A DNA stretch of 64,000 bases from a virus. Position 1 is the stretch's first letter. Each line of letters starts with the position of its first letter. The position numbers and the translations under genes were made by a program. The notes beneath the pieces were generated by a model, which did not search any database, was not told the origin of the DNA, and saw only the letters and a program-made list of their open reading frames with translations. The stretch is from positions 119,931-183,930 of the IMG/VR virus record IMGVR_UViG_3300033183_000299; one strand, given 5' to 3'. Of this stretch, positions 33,001-42,900 are shown piece after piece.

Positions 33001-36000
33001 CTCTGGATTTTCAGGTGCATGACCGTGCTTCCAGTCATATCTCATCTCCGAAATGCCCTTAATGGACCCCTCTGTTGATTCAAAGGTTGTTAAGATTGGT
33101 AGCTGGTGTACATATTTGCTTCTCTCGAGAACGTGAGATTCAACTATGTTATTGATTTTGCTTGAGAACCTAGCAGAAGCTGGTACTAATTGCTGCAAGG
33201 CTATCGAGATGGAATCATCAATCCATTTATAGAATGATGTAAACTTCTCAAGATCAGGTTCATTCTCGACATCATCAAAAAACCTATCTCTTAAAAAATC
33301 AGCCATATTGTATCTGTGGTGATACTTTTGGTTTGGTTGGCCGATTAGGTTATTCATATCCAAAGCTGTTGCGAACATGTTTAACATTTCATCCGATACA
33401 GCGCCCCACATTGATTTCTCAAAAGAGTAGAAGTTATCGGAAACATCGTCATCAACAAAAAATTGCTCAGTTTCTTCAGTCTTTATGATGGTTAAATCTG
33501 AGGACATCAAGTCATCAGGTCTTCTCTTTCTAGCCACGTGAAGAAAGTCTTTATCTAAGGCTTTGGAGTCGCTTGCATTAAATCCAATACCTTTAGCTTC
33601 ATTCGTCTGTCCTATTGTACTTGCTAAAGATCCGTAGGAAGTTGGAGCTACCGATCCAGACGATAAATCGGGAATAATCATTTCTCCAGAAGAATCAGAG
33701 CCAGTTAAGGAGCTAAATCCCCAGTGTAGGGCGAGCGTCTTTTCTCTTGGTATCTCGACTGGATATGTGTCCACTAGGTCGCTTTGGAATGGCTTATCGG
33801 CTCCAAATGTCTCAGGATCAAACGCATGCTGCTTAATGGCTTCATTTGATAAGTAACTGTGCCAATAGCGAATTGAGCCCAAGCGTACATCTGTGTTGTT
33901 GAGGATTGATCCTGAATAGTTTGTTCTTTCGGCACCACCGAAGAATATCTTGTCGGACCTAAAGTAATCTGATGTTATGGAGGTTGATGTAATGAATGAG
34001 TTTCTCTCGGTATTACCGTCAGCCTCTACTCCGTAAAATTCTAAAACATAGTCATCTGCGACATTTCCGGTAACATTAGCATACGGATAATTCGCATGTC
34101 TCATTCGAACTGCGAGGTTCCACTTATTATTATCGTATTGATAAGATATGTTTGATGAAGTGAGCTCGCCGAAGGCACCAGTCAACATAAACTTGATTGT
34201 TTGCGTATCTTCGGTTATGTTTCTTTCATAATCATCTTTGATGACTTGAATTTGCATACCAAAGTCAGTTGTCGGATAGTCAAAGGCAGAGCCTGTGGAG
34301 TGGAATCCTCCAACTGAAGATATTAGATAAGGGAACTCGAGATATCCAACATCTCCCCTTTTAGGTTTTCTTGGGAGAACCAATTCTGATTCGAAAGTAA
34401 ATGAGCCAAGATAGTCTTTGTCGCCTGGGATATAGTAATCTCCATTTGATGATGACTGGTAAATTGTAGCTCCAAAGTGACCTTCCCTATTGAAGTTCAA
34501 AAAATTCTTTTCCAAAGATTTGAATTCGTAATTGTCTCTCAAGACAAATGTAGAATCATCAGCATAAAGATTTAACTTTACAAGGTCTTGTCCGATACCA
34601 ACGGATCTGAAGAAGTTGCGGAACGACTTCTCAGTACCCTTTGACTTATATATTGTCTCAAGGTTGTTATAAATGTTATGGTAGATTGTATTGCGTACTT
34701 CGCTAACTTGTTTTTCATAAACTTCGTTGTCGTCTTTGGCTAGCAAGTTTTCGGTTATCGTAGCATCAACGAACAAATCAGGTATCACAAATCCTCGATC
34801 ATACAGGAGCTTCTTGGAGAATGGGAGCGCCTTTCTTGAGTCATCAATGTAGTGACTATCATGAATTTTATCAACAAAGTTGATCTGATGCCATAGTGTA
34901 TCAAAGTAAGATCCAAGAACTTGAGATAGGTACTTTAATTGCTGACCTTGTTGTTCGTCCTCTTCTTGCATCCAGCCTGGGAAGTAACTAATAAATTGAG
35001 ATGTGCTACTAAGGTCAGCCAAAGACCCAGTTTGCTTATATTCTGCTTTGGTGGAGATTACATCTGGGTGGGATGAATATATGATTGGATCTAAAAATTC
35101 TGGTTCTCCAAGTGCTTCCGTGATAGCAGAACCAGTGCTTCTAAAGGCCGTATTATAGCCTGTGACGCGTCCATTTGTTATGCGGCCGGAATAGTCCAAG
35201 ATGATTGAATCAAGAGCAGCATTCCCTGTTATACCCTCGTTAAACTTATAATATAGTCCGAGGTCAAGATTCGCGTCGTGCTTATTTGTACCTCCACCGA
35301 CTTGAGTAAACCAAGAGTTAAAAATTTGCTCCGGAGATCTTTCGGTCTTCCAAAAACGAAACTCATCTATGGAGCCTACAAATGGAAAATCGTGCTTAGA
35401 AGCGAAAAAGGACGGAGCCATTTGACCACCGATGGTTGCATTTAAACCAAATCCGTTATCAGAGATTTCTTCTACGTATTCTGGGATTTCTCTTTGCTCT
35501 ACCAATTGCGCGTTCTTATAGCATTTTAAGGTTGATCCATTTGCTTGAGAGCTTCTTATGCTTAAGGCATAGTGGTTCCAACCATCTCCAACGCTAGTTC
35601 CTACCGCTCCAGTAAACTCTATGTAGTCCCCTGTTGCACCTGCGAAATCCAATGATATTTCTTGAGCATCATTGAGGTATAAATAAATAATTCCGTAAGA
35701 CGCGGTTGGGATCACGTCTCTTTGTCTATTGCTGACTTCAAATAAGACCTCTTGCTCTGTTGCTGGTACAGGGTCATCCTTCTTCATCCAAAATTCAATA
35801 GTGAATCCTTCTTCTGAGTCAAAGCTGAAAGCAGACTCTCTTACATTCTCTTCATAAACCATCGAGTCATCAAAGGTTGAATCCAAAGGTTTTCCATCCA
35901 TCCCTAGCGAGGCTGTGTGTGGACCTCCGTCGATGTCTATAAATGTTGTTCCATCGAAATTTACATAGCCATTAGTTCGAGGGTATAAGTTATCGAATAC

Positions 36001-36297
36001 ATACTTGTCAAGATAAGAGGAGGAGTTTTCAAATTCTACTTTCTCAGCCAACGTACCATCGTATGGATACTCGTTGTGAATTCTCTCAAATGCCTTTTCG
36101 TAGTAAAGCTCGGCAGATCCAAACTTTGCAAAGTTCGCAGGATCAGAAAAATCAATGGGAGGTATAAATTGATCAAACTCTTTTCGTTTAGCCTCGACAA
36201 ACTCAGAAGACTCTACTGTCTCAACCAATTCATCTGATGTGACCGTCTTCTGTATTTTTGGTGTTCCAGGATTGTTAAATAAATCTTTGATGCTCAT
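30067..36297 (-). CDS. Giant structural protein with two LamG/concanavalin-like domains (2076 residues)
   Basis: The first LamG-type beta sandwich lies at about residues 155-330: FTIEFWMKKDD, then WNHYALSIR and FVGSIDEFRFW. A second lies near 1615-1805, with VSFNFWVNLDN, WTNFTIIWP and LQGSLMNFGIW. These folds commonly bind carbohydrate, so the protein may carry sugar-binding surfaces at the baseplate or a side fibre. The remainder is beta-rich with no catalytic motif. Its start overlaps the preceding stop (TAATG). It lies directly downstream of the gp6 and beta-sandwich genes in the baseplate run. The structural role is firm; the binding target is inferred. Confidence 0.82.
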   Translation of the reverse strand: MSIKDLFNNPGTPKIQKTVTSDELVETVESSEFVEAKRKEFDQFIPPIDFSDPANFAKFGSAELYYEKAFERIHNEYPYDGTLAEKVEFENSSSYLDKYVFDNLYPRTNGYVNFDGTTFIDIDGGPHTASLGMDGKPLDSTFDDSMVYEENVRESAFSFDSEEGFTIEFWMKKDDPVPATEQEVLFEVSNRQRDVIPTASYGIIYLYLNDAQEISLDFAGATGDYIEFTGAVGTSVGDGWNHYALSIRSSQANGSTLKCYKNAQLVEQREIPEYVEEISDNGFGLNATIGGQMAPSFFASKHDFPFVGSIDEFRFWKTERSPEQIFNSWFTQVGGGTNKHDANLDLGLYYKFNEGITGNAALDSIILDYSGRITNGRVTGYNTAFRSTGSAITEALGEPEFLDPIIYSSHPDVISTKAEYKQTGSLADLSSTSQFISYFPGWMQEEDEQQGQQLKYLSQVLGSYFDTLWHQINFVDKIHDSHYIDDSRKALPFSKKLLYDRGFVIPDLFVDATITENLLAKDDNEVYEKQVSEVRNTIYHNIYNNLETIYKSKGTEKSFRNFFRSVGIGQDLVKLNLYADDSTFVLRDNYEFKSLEKNFLNFNREGHFGATIYQSSSNGDYYIPGDKDYLGSFTFESELVLPRKPKRGDVGYLEFPYLISSVGGFHSTGSAFDYPTTDFGMQIQVIKDDYERNITEDTQTIKFMLTGAFGELTSSNISYQYDNNKWNLAVRMRHANYPYANVTGNVADDYVLEFYGVEADGNTERNSFITSTSITSDYFRSDKIFFGGAERTNYSGSILNNTDVRLGSIRYWHSYLSNEAIKQHAFDPETFGADKPFQSDLVDTYPVEIPREKTLALHWGFSSLTGSDSSGEMIIPDLSSGSVAPTSYGSLASTIGQTNEAKGIGFNASDSKALDKDFLHVARKRRPDDLMSSDLTIIKTEETEQFFVDDDVSDNFYSFEKSMWGAVSDEMLNMFATALDMNNLIGQPNQKYHHRYNMADFLRDRFFDDVENEPDLEKFTSFYKWIDDSISIALQQLVPASARFSSKINNIVESHVLERSKYVHQLPILTTFESTEGSIKGISEMRYDWKHGHAPENPEEEQNNVLWQRERKEKDGLREILRQSRNNHSLQSSGLSRVDIGGSTYISDAYSVRRFSKTHELGMQTQQTIHGGVNFSRNKNLHLFHEAVSPAGAENQPFGEPMNIITVGLEDGVGIISETRNEDNPPRKKKFEAIANVQKFMGSEYAENLKSNFVLPMNLMSGTVHTGYNKKIKEMFQSDVIFSNLHHDSVGLTNDISMQGPFTNAHIGGLQYRHVDINKFDESKSFTVNVEAISQLPTGLLEFDVSVLEEKYNEGTGSWVRVRDADGTRITAYYAPYFDFVDNQWSSIDELSYLLNHKLDVYANKQSESILELTQSSSGSFYNNTIITDSNNFITASGFSGGVARTLIPVERNLDHRGLRPEGWGLLFKTHPRIDDEDGAFGFVGADYGTPYPYPYYAKATRYREEYAKRPINVKNIKTDSDTQKVGNYKSEIEIFSVAPEHQKTWAIEAYSDETIDILPPYVADALPDSTHYQTLISRAALDIGNVFGQFNNNRQFDSSESEIQSLALRATESSEAYMYASDSSASGYNTTGEVSFNFWVNLDNDSTTTRYVLDSVDSSNNTTYKIYFTGGDIYFQAGSGSAIKYWSYILTLSDYVNTWTNFTIIWPIDFTKQPKIHINGGSGSLMSYAAGTASGTSVSTLAELYLFDSKQNSNAYELQGSLMNFGIWSVALNSSQVGILYNGGVAFDNAPGYTTSLIDYWKLGNDKTGFSIGDNVTPDGLQFNSEYGSASNHLSAKSSLVFSAGTDTETRKKDPIILNPDLNNVIETPSTSSQYVSQRNINTRFSAPGGIEVQTTSYLDAYSQTYSVHNALPWRNSSVLGSGSGEEGTIRVEDHLGLRRGLKTLRGLHMGKFGIDSDYGEITSNNYPSSGSFNKQHRNTSHRMEWNGSPDVGLSGIELITGSAYDNAFINTTIPRSELQYSWINSAISGSDAPEQNILGYAPRDGIVSSSVGFVDAIVFPSASSITADVYVPPP

Positions 36298-37694
36298 TAA
36301 TCTACCACTCTAAACTTAAATCTATAAGGTTGCTCTTCCCATCCATTTTCTTCATCGTAAAAGCAATATTGTACGTCATATAAATATCCTGATTCTAGAT
36401 AACTTGTATCTAAGTTAAAGTAGTTCCCAGAAACATCATAAGACAACCCAGTGTGCATTGTAGAGCCTGTTCCGTAAGGAACAACGATATGGTCATCTAT
36501 TGATCTTCTGATCTGATAAGATGAGCTTTCGAAGACTAACGATGGAATATTCTTTTGAGTAGCAACCGTGTAAATGTTTGGAGACCAGTTTTTTTCTCGT
36601 ACATATAGATTAAGTCTGTGTGTTTGATTTTTCTTATATTCTTTTTTGAGTCTCGGCATAGAGAGGACGTATGATCCTTCATTACTATATCCTTGCGAGG
36701 AAAAGCTTTTCACTTCAATTGTACCTGTGTGAAACTGCGTTGAGCCTGAGAACCACACATCGTAAACTGTCGAACCTGTTGTGTCTACTTCAACATCACA
36801 TTTGTAGATTCCTGTACCGACAGCTGAGCCAGTAAACGAGCCAGTCAATTTTGTTCCACCGATTGAATCATATATATCAACATATATATCGTTTGAACCA
36901 AGCGCAGGGATGTCCCTCAGGCGGCCTCTGATGCTGTTGTAGAGGTATAAAGTGTTTAGGTTATCCGATGGTGGTGCAAGGGGTGAAGATGCGTAGAAAT
37001 TGCCCCTATCGTCCTTTCTGGAGCTATCCCAACGAGCTTCCAATACTGGTCTCGCAAAAAAGAACTCAGAGTCTCTGCCGAAGAATTTCTTTCTGAAGAA
37101 AGATCGTGCTTCACTCTCGAGGGCATCAGGAAGCTTAATTCCGAATCCATAATTATCCTTTGATGAATTAAGCCACTCTTCAACAAGCAAAGACACATCA
37201 ACTTCCAAGTCTTCAAGACCAGTTTCAAATTCAGCCACGAAAGATGGAGAAACATGATAGTCCCCACCGGGGGTTGTCCATGCTGAAGCTGAAGCATTGT
37301 TGATCCAGTTTGAACCAATACCATCTCTCGTTTCATCTTCATAAAAATCCATGTCTAAACCATAGCCCTCCTCCCAAGATGAAGATACGGCAAGAACATC
37401 TAAGTTAAAATTAGAAGGTGTTGTTTGTGAATGTGGTGCATTGTACATCTTGAGGTACCAAGAAACGCCTGATGATGGGATGGTGTTTCCAATTTCGCTA
37501 GATATCTCATTCATATCAAATTGGATTAAGATCCTCGCAGACTCGGTTGATGCCGATGAAGCTTGTCCGTAAATGGTAAAGACCTCCAATATATCTGAGG
37601 CTCCCATGTTGGAGCCGGTACCTCGAGTAACCAAGTTTTCTTCAAATGCATTTGTGATTGTATTATCTTTTGTCGCATAAAATCTTTTGATCAT
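36297..37694 (-). CDS. Beta-sandwich structural protein of the baseplate region
   Basis: A 465-residue protein. The N-terminal domain (KDNTITNAFEENLVTRGTGS, then GASDILEVFTIYG and ARILIQFDM) resembles DNRLRE-type jelly-roll modules, in which a chain of strands ends in a hydrophobic ILIQFD-like strand. The C-terminal half is again beta-rich. No catalytic residues are evident. It overlaps gp6 (ATGA) and the LamG protein (TAATG), so it is probably stoichiometrically matched to them in the baseplate. Confidence 0.68.
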   Translation of the reverse strand: MIKRFYATKDNTITNAFEENLVTRGTGSNMGASDILEVFTIYGQASSASTESARILIQFDMNEISSEIGNTIPSSGVSWYLKMYNAPHSQTTPSNFNLDVLAVSSSWEEGYGLDMDFYEDETRDGIGSNWINNASASAWTTPGGDYHVSPSFVAEFETGLEDLEVDVSLLVEEWLNSSKDNYGFGIKLPDALESEARSFFRKKFFGRDSEFFFARPVLEARWDSSRKDDRGNFYASSPLAPPSDNLNTLYLYNSIRGRLRDIPALGSNDIYVDIYDSIGGTKLTGSFTGSAVGTGIYKCDVEVDTTGSTVYDVWFSGSTQFHTGTIEVKSFSSQGYSNEGSYVLSMPRLKKEYKKNQTHRLNLYVREKNWSPNIYTVATQKNIPSLVFESSSYQIRRSIDDHIVVPYGTGSTMHTGLSYDVSGNYFNLDTSYLESGYLYDVQYCFYDEENGWEEQPYRFKFRVVD

Positions 37695-39487
37695 ACCGCA
37701 GCTCCTCTGATGTCTGTTCTAAAGTTTTTGATTTCAAAAATAACATTCCTAGGGGTCATCAGGTATGTTCCATCTTTTGACTTCATCTCATCGATTGATA
37801 CTGGTGCTGAACTATACCCCAAACCAGTTTTTAATACTGGTGTGACCTTTGAAGTGTCCACTACGCCATCAACCTTATTGATGATGTTATATATGTTGGT
37901 TAAATAGAAAGGTTCGCCAATGTACATCTTGTTGGACATCTCTTCTCTAAGCCTTCTATTAACTGAATTCAACACTTCTGCCTTGTCTCTTGTTGGGTGA
38001 ACAATAATTTCATAATCAAATCCGATATTTAAAACTTTAGCATCGTAGATGTCGATGTTGTCGTTCAGCATCTTGTTTTTGTTTAACCATGTCTTGACAT
38101 TCTCTTTTAATGTAGAGTTGGCTGCGGTTAAGTTGCCAGAAGAATTTTCTGATATCACATAAACGGACAACCTTCTGTTTGAAGAAGAAGGATCGTTTAT
38201 AACAGATGCTCTCTTAATTGATCCAAAAGCAGGCGGCATCATATAGATATAGGCCTCATAGTCATTGCGGGTCACAGAGCGTTGCTGAGCAGCTTTTGCT
38301 GCGTATGAGCGGTAACGTATCTCTTCTGATGTTGGAAGGCTTGTATTGCCCACTATGGCTTCGTCATTGGACACTTCCAGAGAACTTCTGACCGATGATT
38401 GCAAAGCGTCTCTGGTGCCATCTGCGTTTGGAAAGGTCATCGATGAGATTGAAATTTGATTTAAGTTTCCTTGTGCAACATTGACTGAGTCTGAGTCGTT
38501 CTGATAGAACAATACAGTCAATGTCGTATTTGATGGAGATACTCCAAGTGTATTTGAATCCAAAAGTCTCGTTGGATCAAACGCAGTATCCGTGATGTAA
38601 GGTTTGCCGGTCATCTTCAAGGCAATTTGTGAAGGGTCTGCGATATCTGTTGTACTATTTTCTTCATCTGTGCCATATCCAAATTGTAAATATGTCCCAG
38701 TACTATCTTGTTCGACAACAAATCTTCTTGGTACAACTTTCGGCTTTATTATCTGCGGGACCCCATCAGCTGCAGCATTAGGATTTGTAGTGTTGATATA
38801 AACTACATCTTGAGACAAGTGTTCTACTTGGTAATACTCGTGCCCTTCGCTATCGACAACAGATTTAATTTCTGCTATTGACTGCGATCCTACTCTAACC
38901 CTTTGGAATCTTTGAAACTCTCCAATTTCAACAGATGTTCTGAATAGGACAGTTGATTTAACTTGGCCATGTGCTCTAATTGCATAGGATGTTGGCTTCC
39001 CAGTTGCATCGCTAAATCTCGCAGCAACCACTTCGTTTTTTGGATTATTGAAGTCTACATCTTCAGTCAAAACAAAGGTTGTCCCAGTTGTCGCTCTAAC
39101 TTCTGATCCCGTTTTCAAGATTGGAATTAACGTTCTATCCGGCCCGAGACCACTCATAGCAGCTGGGACAACAATGTAGAATGTGGCCATTCCGAAGGCT
39201 GCCGGTCTCCCGGTGAATCTATAGCCAGTGTTTTTCGCTAACCTTCTCACATTGTCGTATTCAATAGCTGTTTCTAAAAACGATTCATTGACTTGATAGT
39301 CGAGATAGAAAGACAGCATGTCCCCAACATAAGCAACTGTATCAAGAACATAGGATCCAAAAGAGTTCTCCGAGAAGTCCTTATATGTATCCGGATAATA
39401 TCTCTTTGCGTGTTCCTCCAGGTCCCTCTTGATTGATTCGAAGTCGCGGTTAGTGTAATTCACTAATATTTTTTTATTATTAGACAT
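37691..39487 (-). CDS. 6: Baseplate wedge protein, gp6-like (Baseplate_J family)
   Basis: A 598-residue protein. The N-terminal segment YTNRDFESIKRDLEEHAKRY with FGSYVLDTVAYVGDMLSFYL and ETAIEYDNVRRLAKNTGY is characteristic of T4 gp6/Baseplate_J wedge proteins, which form the inner ring around the hub. It is usual to find it next to gp25, as here, and it starts at an ATG overlapping the gp25 stop (TAATG). The length is close to T4 gp6 (about 660). Confidence 0.88.
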   Translation of the reverse strand: MSNNKKILVNYTNRDFESIKRDLEEHAKRYYPDTYKDFSENSFGSYVLDTVAYVGDMLSFYLDYQVNESFLETAIEYDNVRRLAKNTGYRFTGRPAAFGMATFYIVVPAAMSGLGPDRTLIPILKTGSEVRATTGTTFVLTEDVDFNNPKNEVVAARFSDATGKPTSYAIRAHGQVKSTVLFRTSVEIGEFQRFQRVRVGSQSIAEIKSVVDSEGHEYYQVEHLSQDVVYINTTNPNAAADGVPQIIKPKVVPRRFVVEQDSTGTYLQFGYGTDEENSTTDIADPSQIALKMTGKPYITDTAFDPTRLLDSNTLGVSPSNTTLTVLFYQNDSDSVNVAQGNLNQISISSMTFPNADGTRDALQSSVRSSLEVSNDEAIVGNTSLPTSEEIRYRSYAAKAAQQRSVTRNDYEAYIYMMPPAFGSIKRASVINDPSSSNRRLSVYVISENSSGNLTAANSTLKENVKTWLNKNKMLNDNIDIYDAKVLNIGFDYEIIVHPTRDKAEVLNSVNRRLREEMSNKMYIGEPFYLTNIYNIINKVDGVVDTSKVTPVLKTGLGYSSAPVSIDEMKSKDGTYLMTPRNVIFEIKNFRTDIRGAAV

Positions 39488-39888
39488 TAATAGAACCCTA
39501 TGTTGTTTTCTGGTTTGGCATCCAGCTCAAATAATTGTTGAGTTGCATCCCCAGGTATCGTATATGTAATTTGCACTCTCATAAGTCCCATGTCCACATC
39601 GTCTGGGTCTGCGTTAATTTGAATATCTTGCACAGTTAAGTATGGAAGATATATTGAAATTTGAGAGGAGATTCTGCTTGCAATAGAGGATCTAACCGAT
39701 GGGACGTTTTGCTCAAAAATAAACCTTCTGATTCCAACACCATAATCCATATCGCTCAAGTTTTCACCCGGAGATGTTAGCAATAGGTTCTTTAGGTAGA
39801 ATGATATCTGTTGATTGATATCATCGTAAAGTTCAAACGTATCGTGATTACCCGACTTAAGTGGGAATTTAGGTCCATAGAGAGGCAT
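39487..39888 (-). CDS. 25: Baseplate wedge protein, gp25-like
   Basis: A 133-residue protein of the gpW/gp25 baseplate family. The segment DMDYGVGIRRFIFEQNVPSV around residue 46 and the following SRISSQISIYLPYLTVQDIQ match the conserved core that joins the wedge to the tail tube and sheath. T4 gp25 is 132 residues. An AAGGAA site and the motif ACTAATTA lie upstream of the ATG at 39888. Confidence 0.9.
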   Translation of the reverse strand: MPLYGPKFPLKSGNHDTFELYDDINQQISFYLKNLLLTSPGENLSDMDYGVGIRRFIFEQNVPSVRSSIASRISSQISIYLPYLTVQDIQINADPDDVDMGLMRVQITYTIPGDATQQLFELDAKPENNIGFY

Positions 39889-39910
39889 AGTCAGTTTCCT
39901 TTTTATACCT

Positions 39911-39918
39911 TAATTAGT
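39911..39918 (-). promoter_or_regulatory. Candidate late-promoter motif ACTAATTA
   Basis: It lies 22 nt before the gp25-like gene, in the 32-nt gap after the giant baseplate gene. It would start the run of baseplate genes towards 21.9 kb. Confidence 0.42.
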
Positions 39919-39920
39919 TA

Positions 39921-42900
39921 TTATTGCAAATCTTTCTCAGGGTCTGCGCACTCTTGTCCATTAGCATCATATATCTTTGTTTGCATCCTTCGCTTCATCC
40001 ACCAAGGCAACTTAACTGCCGGTAGAGCAAAAGAATCAAATGGATTATTTAGCTTTATAAGGCTCATGAAATCAGAATCATCATCATCCTCATCTGGGCT
40101 TAGGCCATCAGCGGTATTAGAAAGATATAGGGATTTAAATTCTCGCCTTAAAAAGTTCTTTCCAAACTTGTTAATTGTTCCGTCAAACTCTGGGATATCT
40201 GGGTCCTCTTCGACTCTTTCACCTTCACCTCTACCGAATGAAGCAGGCAGTGTTTCCATGCAATATATGGCCAACATTGATGATGCCTGTCTGAAGTTTA
40301 AGATCTTATCAAACATCACGGTGAATCCTGGTTGGTCCACGATTTTATTTATCAAGCACTCTAAATCATATCTCTCAATTCCACTATATGGATCAAATTG
40401 CTCAAATGTGCTATCAACCACATCTATCTCTGCTGAGGATAGTGGTATCATGATTCCGCCGTCATCAAATAAAAACGATTTTTCTCTTTTAGAAAGTTGC
40501 ATAAAAGCACTATCGGATCTAAGCTGCTCCATCTCCTCTTCGCTAAAGTAATCTTCCGGCACAACAATGGACAGCCTTAAGCCGTATTTAACCCCAGTAG
40601 ATCCAATCACTCCAGTAGGTTGCGGGGTCTCCCCATCAAGAAGAAAAGACTCATCATATGAAACTTGAAAATCTTCAAAATCACGAGAGGCCAAATAGGA
40701 GCTCAGCCCTCCAGCAAAAACACCATATTCGATTTCTGAGTTTAATTCAGATAGCCTCAATATACTATTGTTAGTTGCAAAACCTTTGTCCATTAGTTTC
40801 TTGAAAGATCCAGTGTATGTAAATGATAAATCACCGAAGCAATCAGAAAGCATTACGTCGTCTAAATCATTTAAGTTCAGACTTACAAACTCAGACATGT
40901 TCTTGAGGGATATGGCTCCTCTATATTTGTTATCTCGAAATGATATAGCATCGGGAACATCTCCAGACTCCTTATCCTCAAGTCTAACATAGCTTTGGAG
41001 TATAAATTGAATCTCATCAGATTTCTCTATTGGGAGATTGATGTTGTTATCACTAAGTTCTGGGATCTTACCAACTTTTACATTTCCAGTTTGCTTACCA
41101 AGATAGTAAGAATTCAATCCAACCTTGGAGGTTGAATCTGGGAAGAACGACTTCATTCCAAAAAATGATTTATACAAATCAAAATAGTAAGGCTTGTCTG
41201 TCGGACCATCGATAACATTTTGGGATAACCTATCTAGTTCGCTTCGTATCAACTCTTTCATTACATTTATCGCTTCTCTCTCGAACAATTTAATGAAATA
41301 GATTTTTTGAAAGAACTGCAGCTTCTTTACATTTGCATACCTTATTGTACTTGCTTTCACTTTGACATTAGCTGAGGATCCGTCGAAAAATGTTTCTCTC
41401 TCATCTTCCTTGGCTAGTCTAAAATCCACAGCCATTGCAACATGATATAGCATACCCTTATTGATTTCCTCAATCGGATCGTAAGATGATGGAGGTCTAG
41501 CAAGATTTATATTCTCTATTTCTTTTCTCAACCTCTTCTTCATTTCTTTATCTACGACCCTGTACTTATCGAGACCAAGTTGTATTCTATTAAGGGAATT
41601 CATTACGCTCTCTGGTGCTTCAATCCCGTCAACATCAATCATTCTCTGGTATGCCTCGACGCATTGCTCCAAAAATGTATACCAGTATCTTTCTCGAACA
41701 ATTCTCACTTTCTTATTTGAAGTGCGAACTCCCAAATCACTCATCTCAGTTTGCATCTTTTTTACAATATAGAACATCATTGAGTCATCAAAATTTTCTC
41801 CCCTTATTTGCAAATTTGAGAATAGACCATAGCCCTTCATAAAGAACTCTGCTAAGTAAGTTCTTATGGTTGTTCGTATAACCCCATCTAACTTAGCTTT
41901 ATTTTTTGCATCCAAAAGTAGGTGGAATGGCTTAACGGATACGCAATCTGGTGATTTTGATAACCTGGGATCATTTCTTAGAGATGCATCAAGATTTTTA
42001 ACCCTGTCTTTGATGTCTTTGAAAGATAGCATTGGAGGAGTCTTTGGCTCACAACCTTCTTGAGAATCAAAGGCGTTTGTGGCTAACTCAAGCCAACCAA
42101 AAAACTTTCTTGGCTCAACGTAATATGGAGGATTGTTATAGTTCCCTCCGTAAATTGCTGGGTCTAGAGGAATTATTCTCTCGCTTGCGAAGGTTCCAAG
42201 TTCACCTTCGTTTTCCGATGGAGTATATTCAAATGAATCTCTCGTTAGATCATCGGTAACATATCCAAACTTGTATCCTGTTGGTAGTCCATCCTCAGAC
42301 TCATAGTTGGTCAGTAGGGCTTCAATCATTTTTTTATTTGAGGTCTCGAACAAGTCTTCATAAATCTCTGAGAAGTCTTTGTTCAGAGGGATTTTGTTTT
42401 TCATAATCCTATTGAAGGCTGCTTTTCGTATATCTTGCTTTTGATTACCCCTATACATGAAGCCATTATCTTGGAGATACTTTTCTTCCCCCTCAAGTAT
42501 GTCAACTGGGGTGTTTATATTTACTTCTAGTACATCCTCAGTGTCGTTGATGTTTTCTAATACTTGCAAGTTATAGCCAAATGTTTTCTTCGGCGCTCTG
42601 AGATTTGAAACAGAGACGATCTGCTTATACGAGAAGCCGTCTTGTTCATCAACGTATCGATAAACTATATTCTTTGAAGTTTTTCTCCCTCTCTTTACTC
42701 TAGAGAAATTATACACTGTACCAGAGTCGCTCAGAATCTCTTCTCTCTGCTTTAATCCAACAGTTTCTGGATATAAGCCTGGTGCACCATCGGCATCGTC
42801 ATAGCCAATATTCATCAATATCTGTTTGAACTTACCTGAGGTATTGAATTTCAAATCTCGCTCTTCTTGAGTGTTTGAATAATTTATTCTAAATATTTTT

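Noticed and set aside
39811-40551. A 246-codon open frame on the plus strand
   Set aside because: It lies wholly opposite the giant baseplate and gp25 genes, has no ribosome site and no recognisable protein features; low-complexity Ser-rich translation is typical of an antisense shadow.
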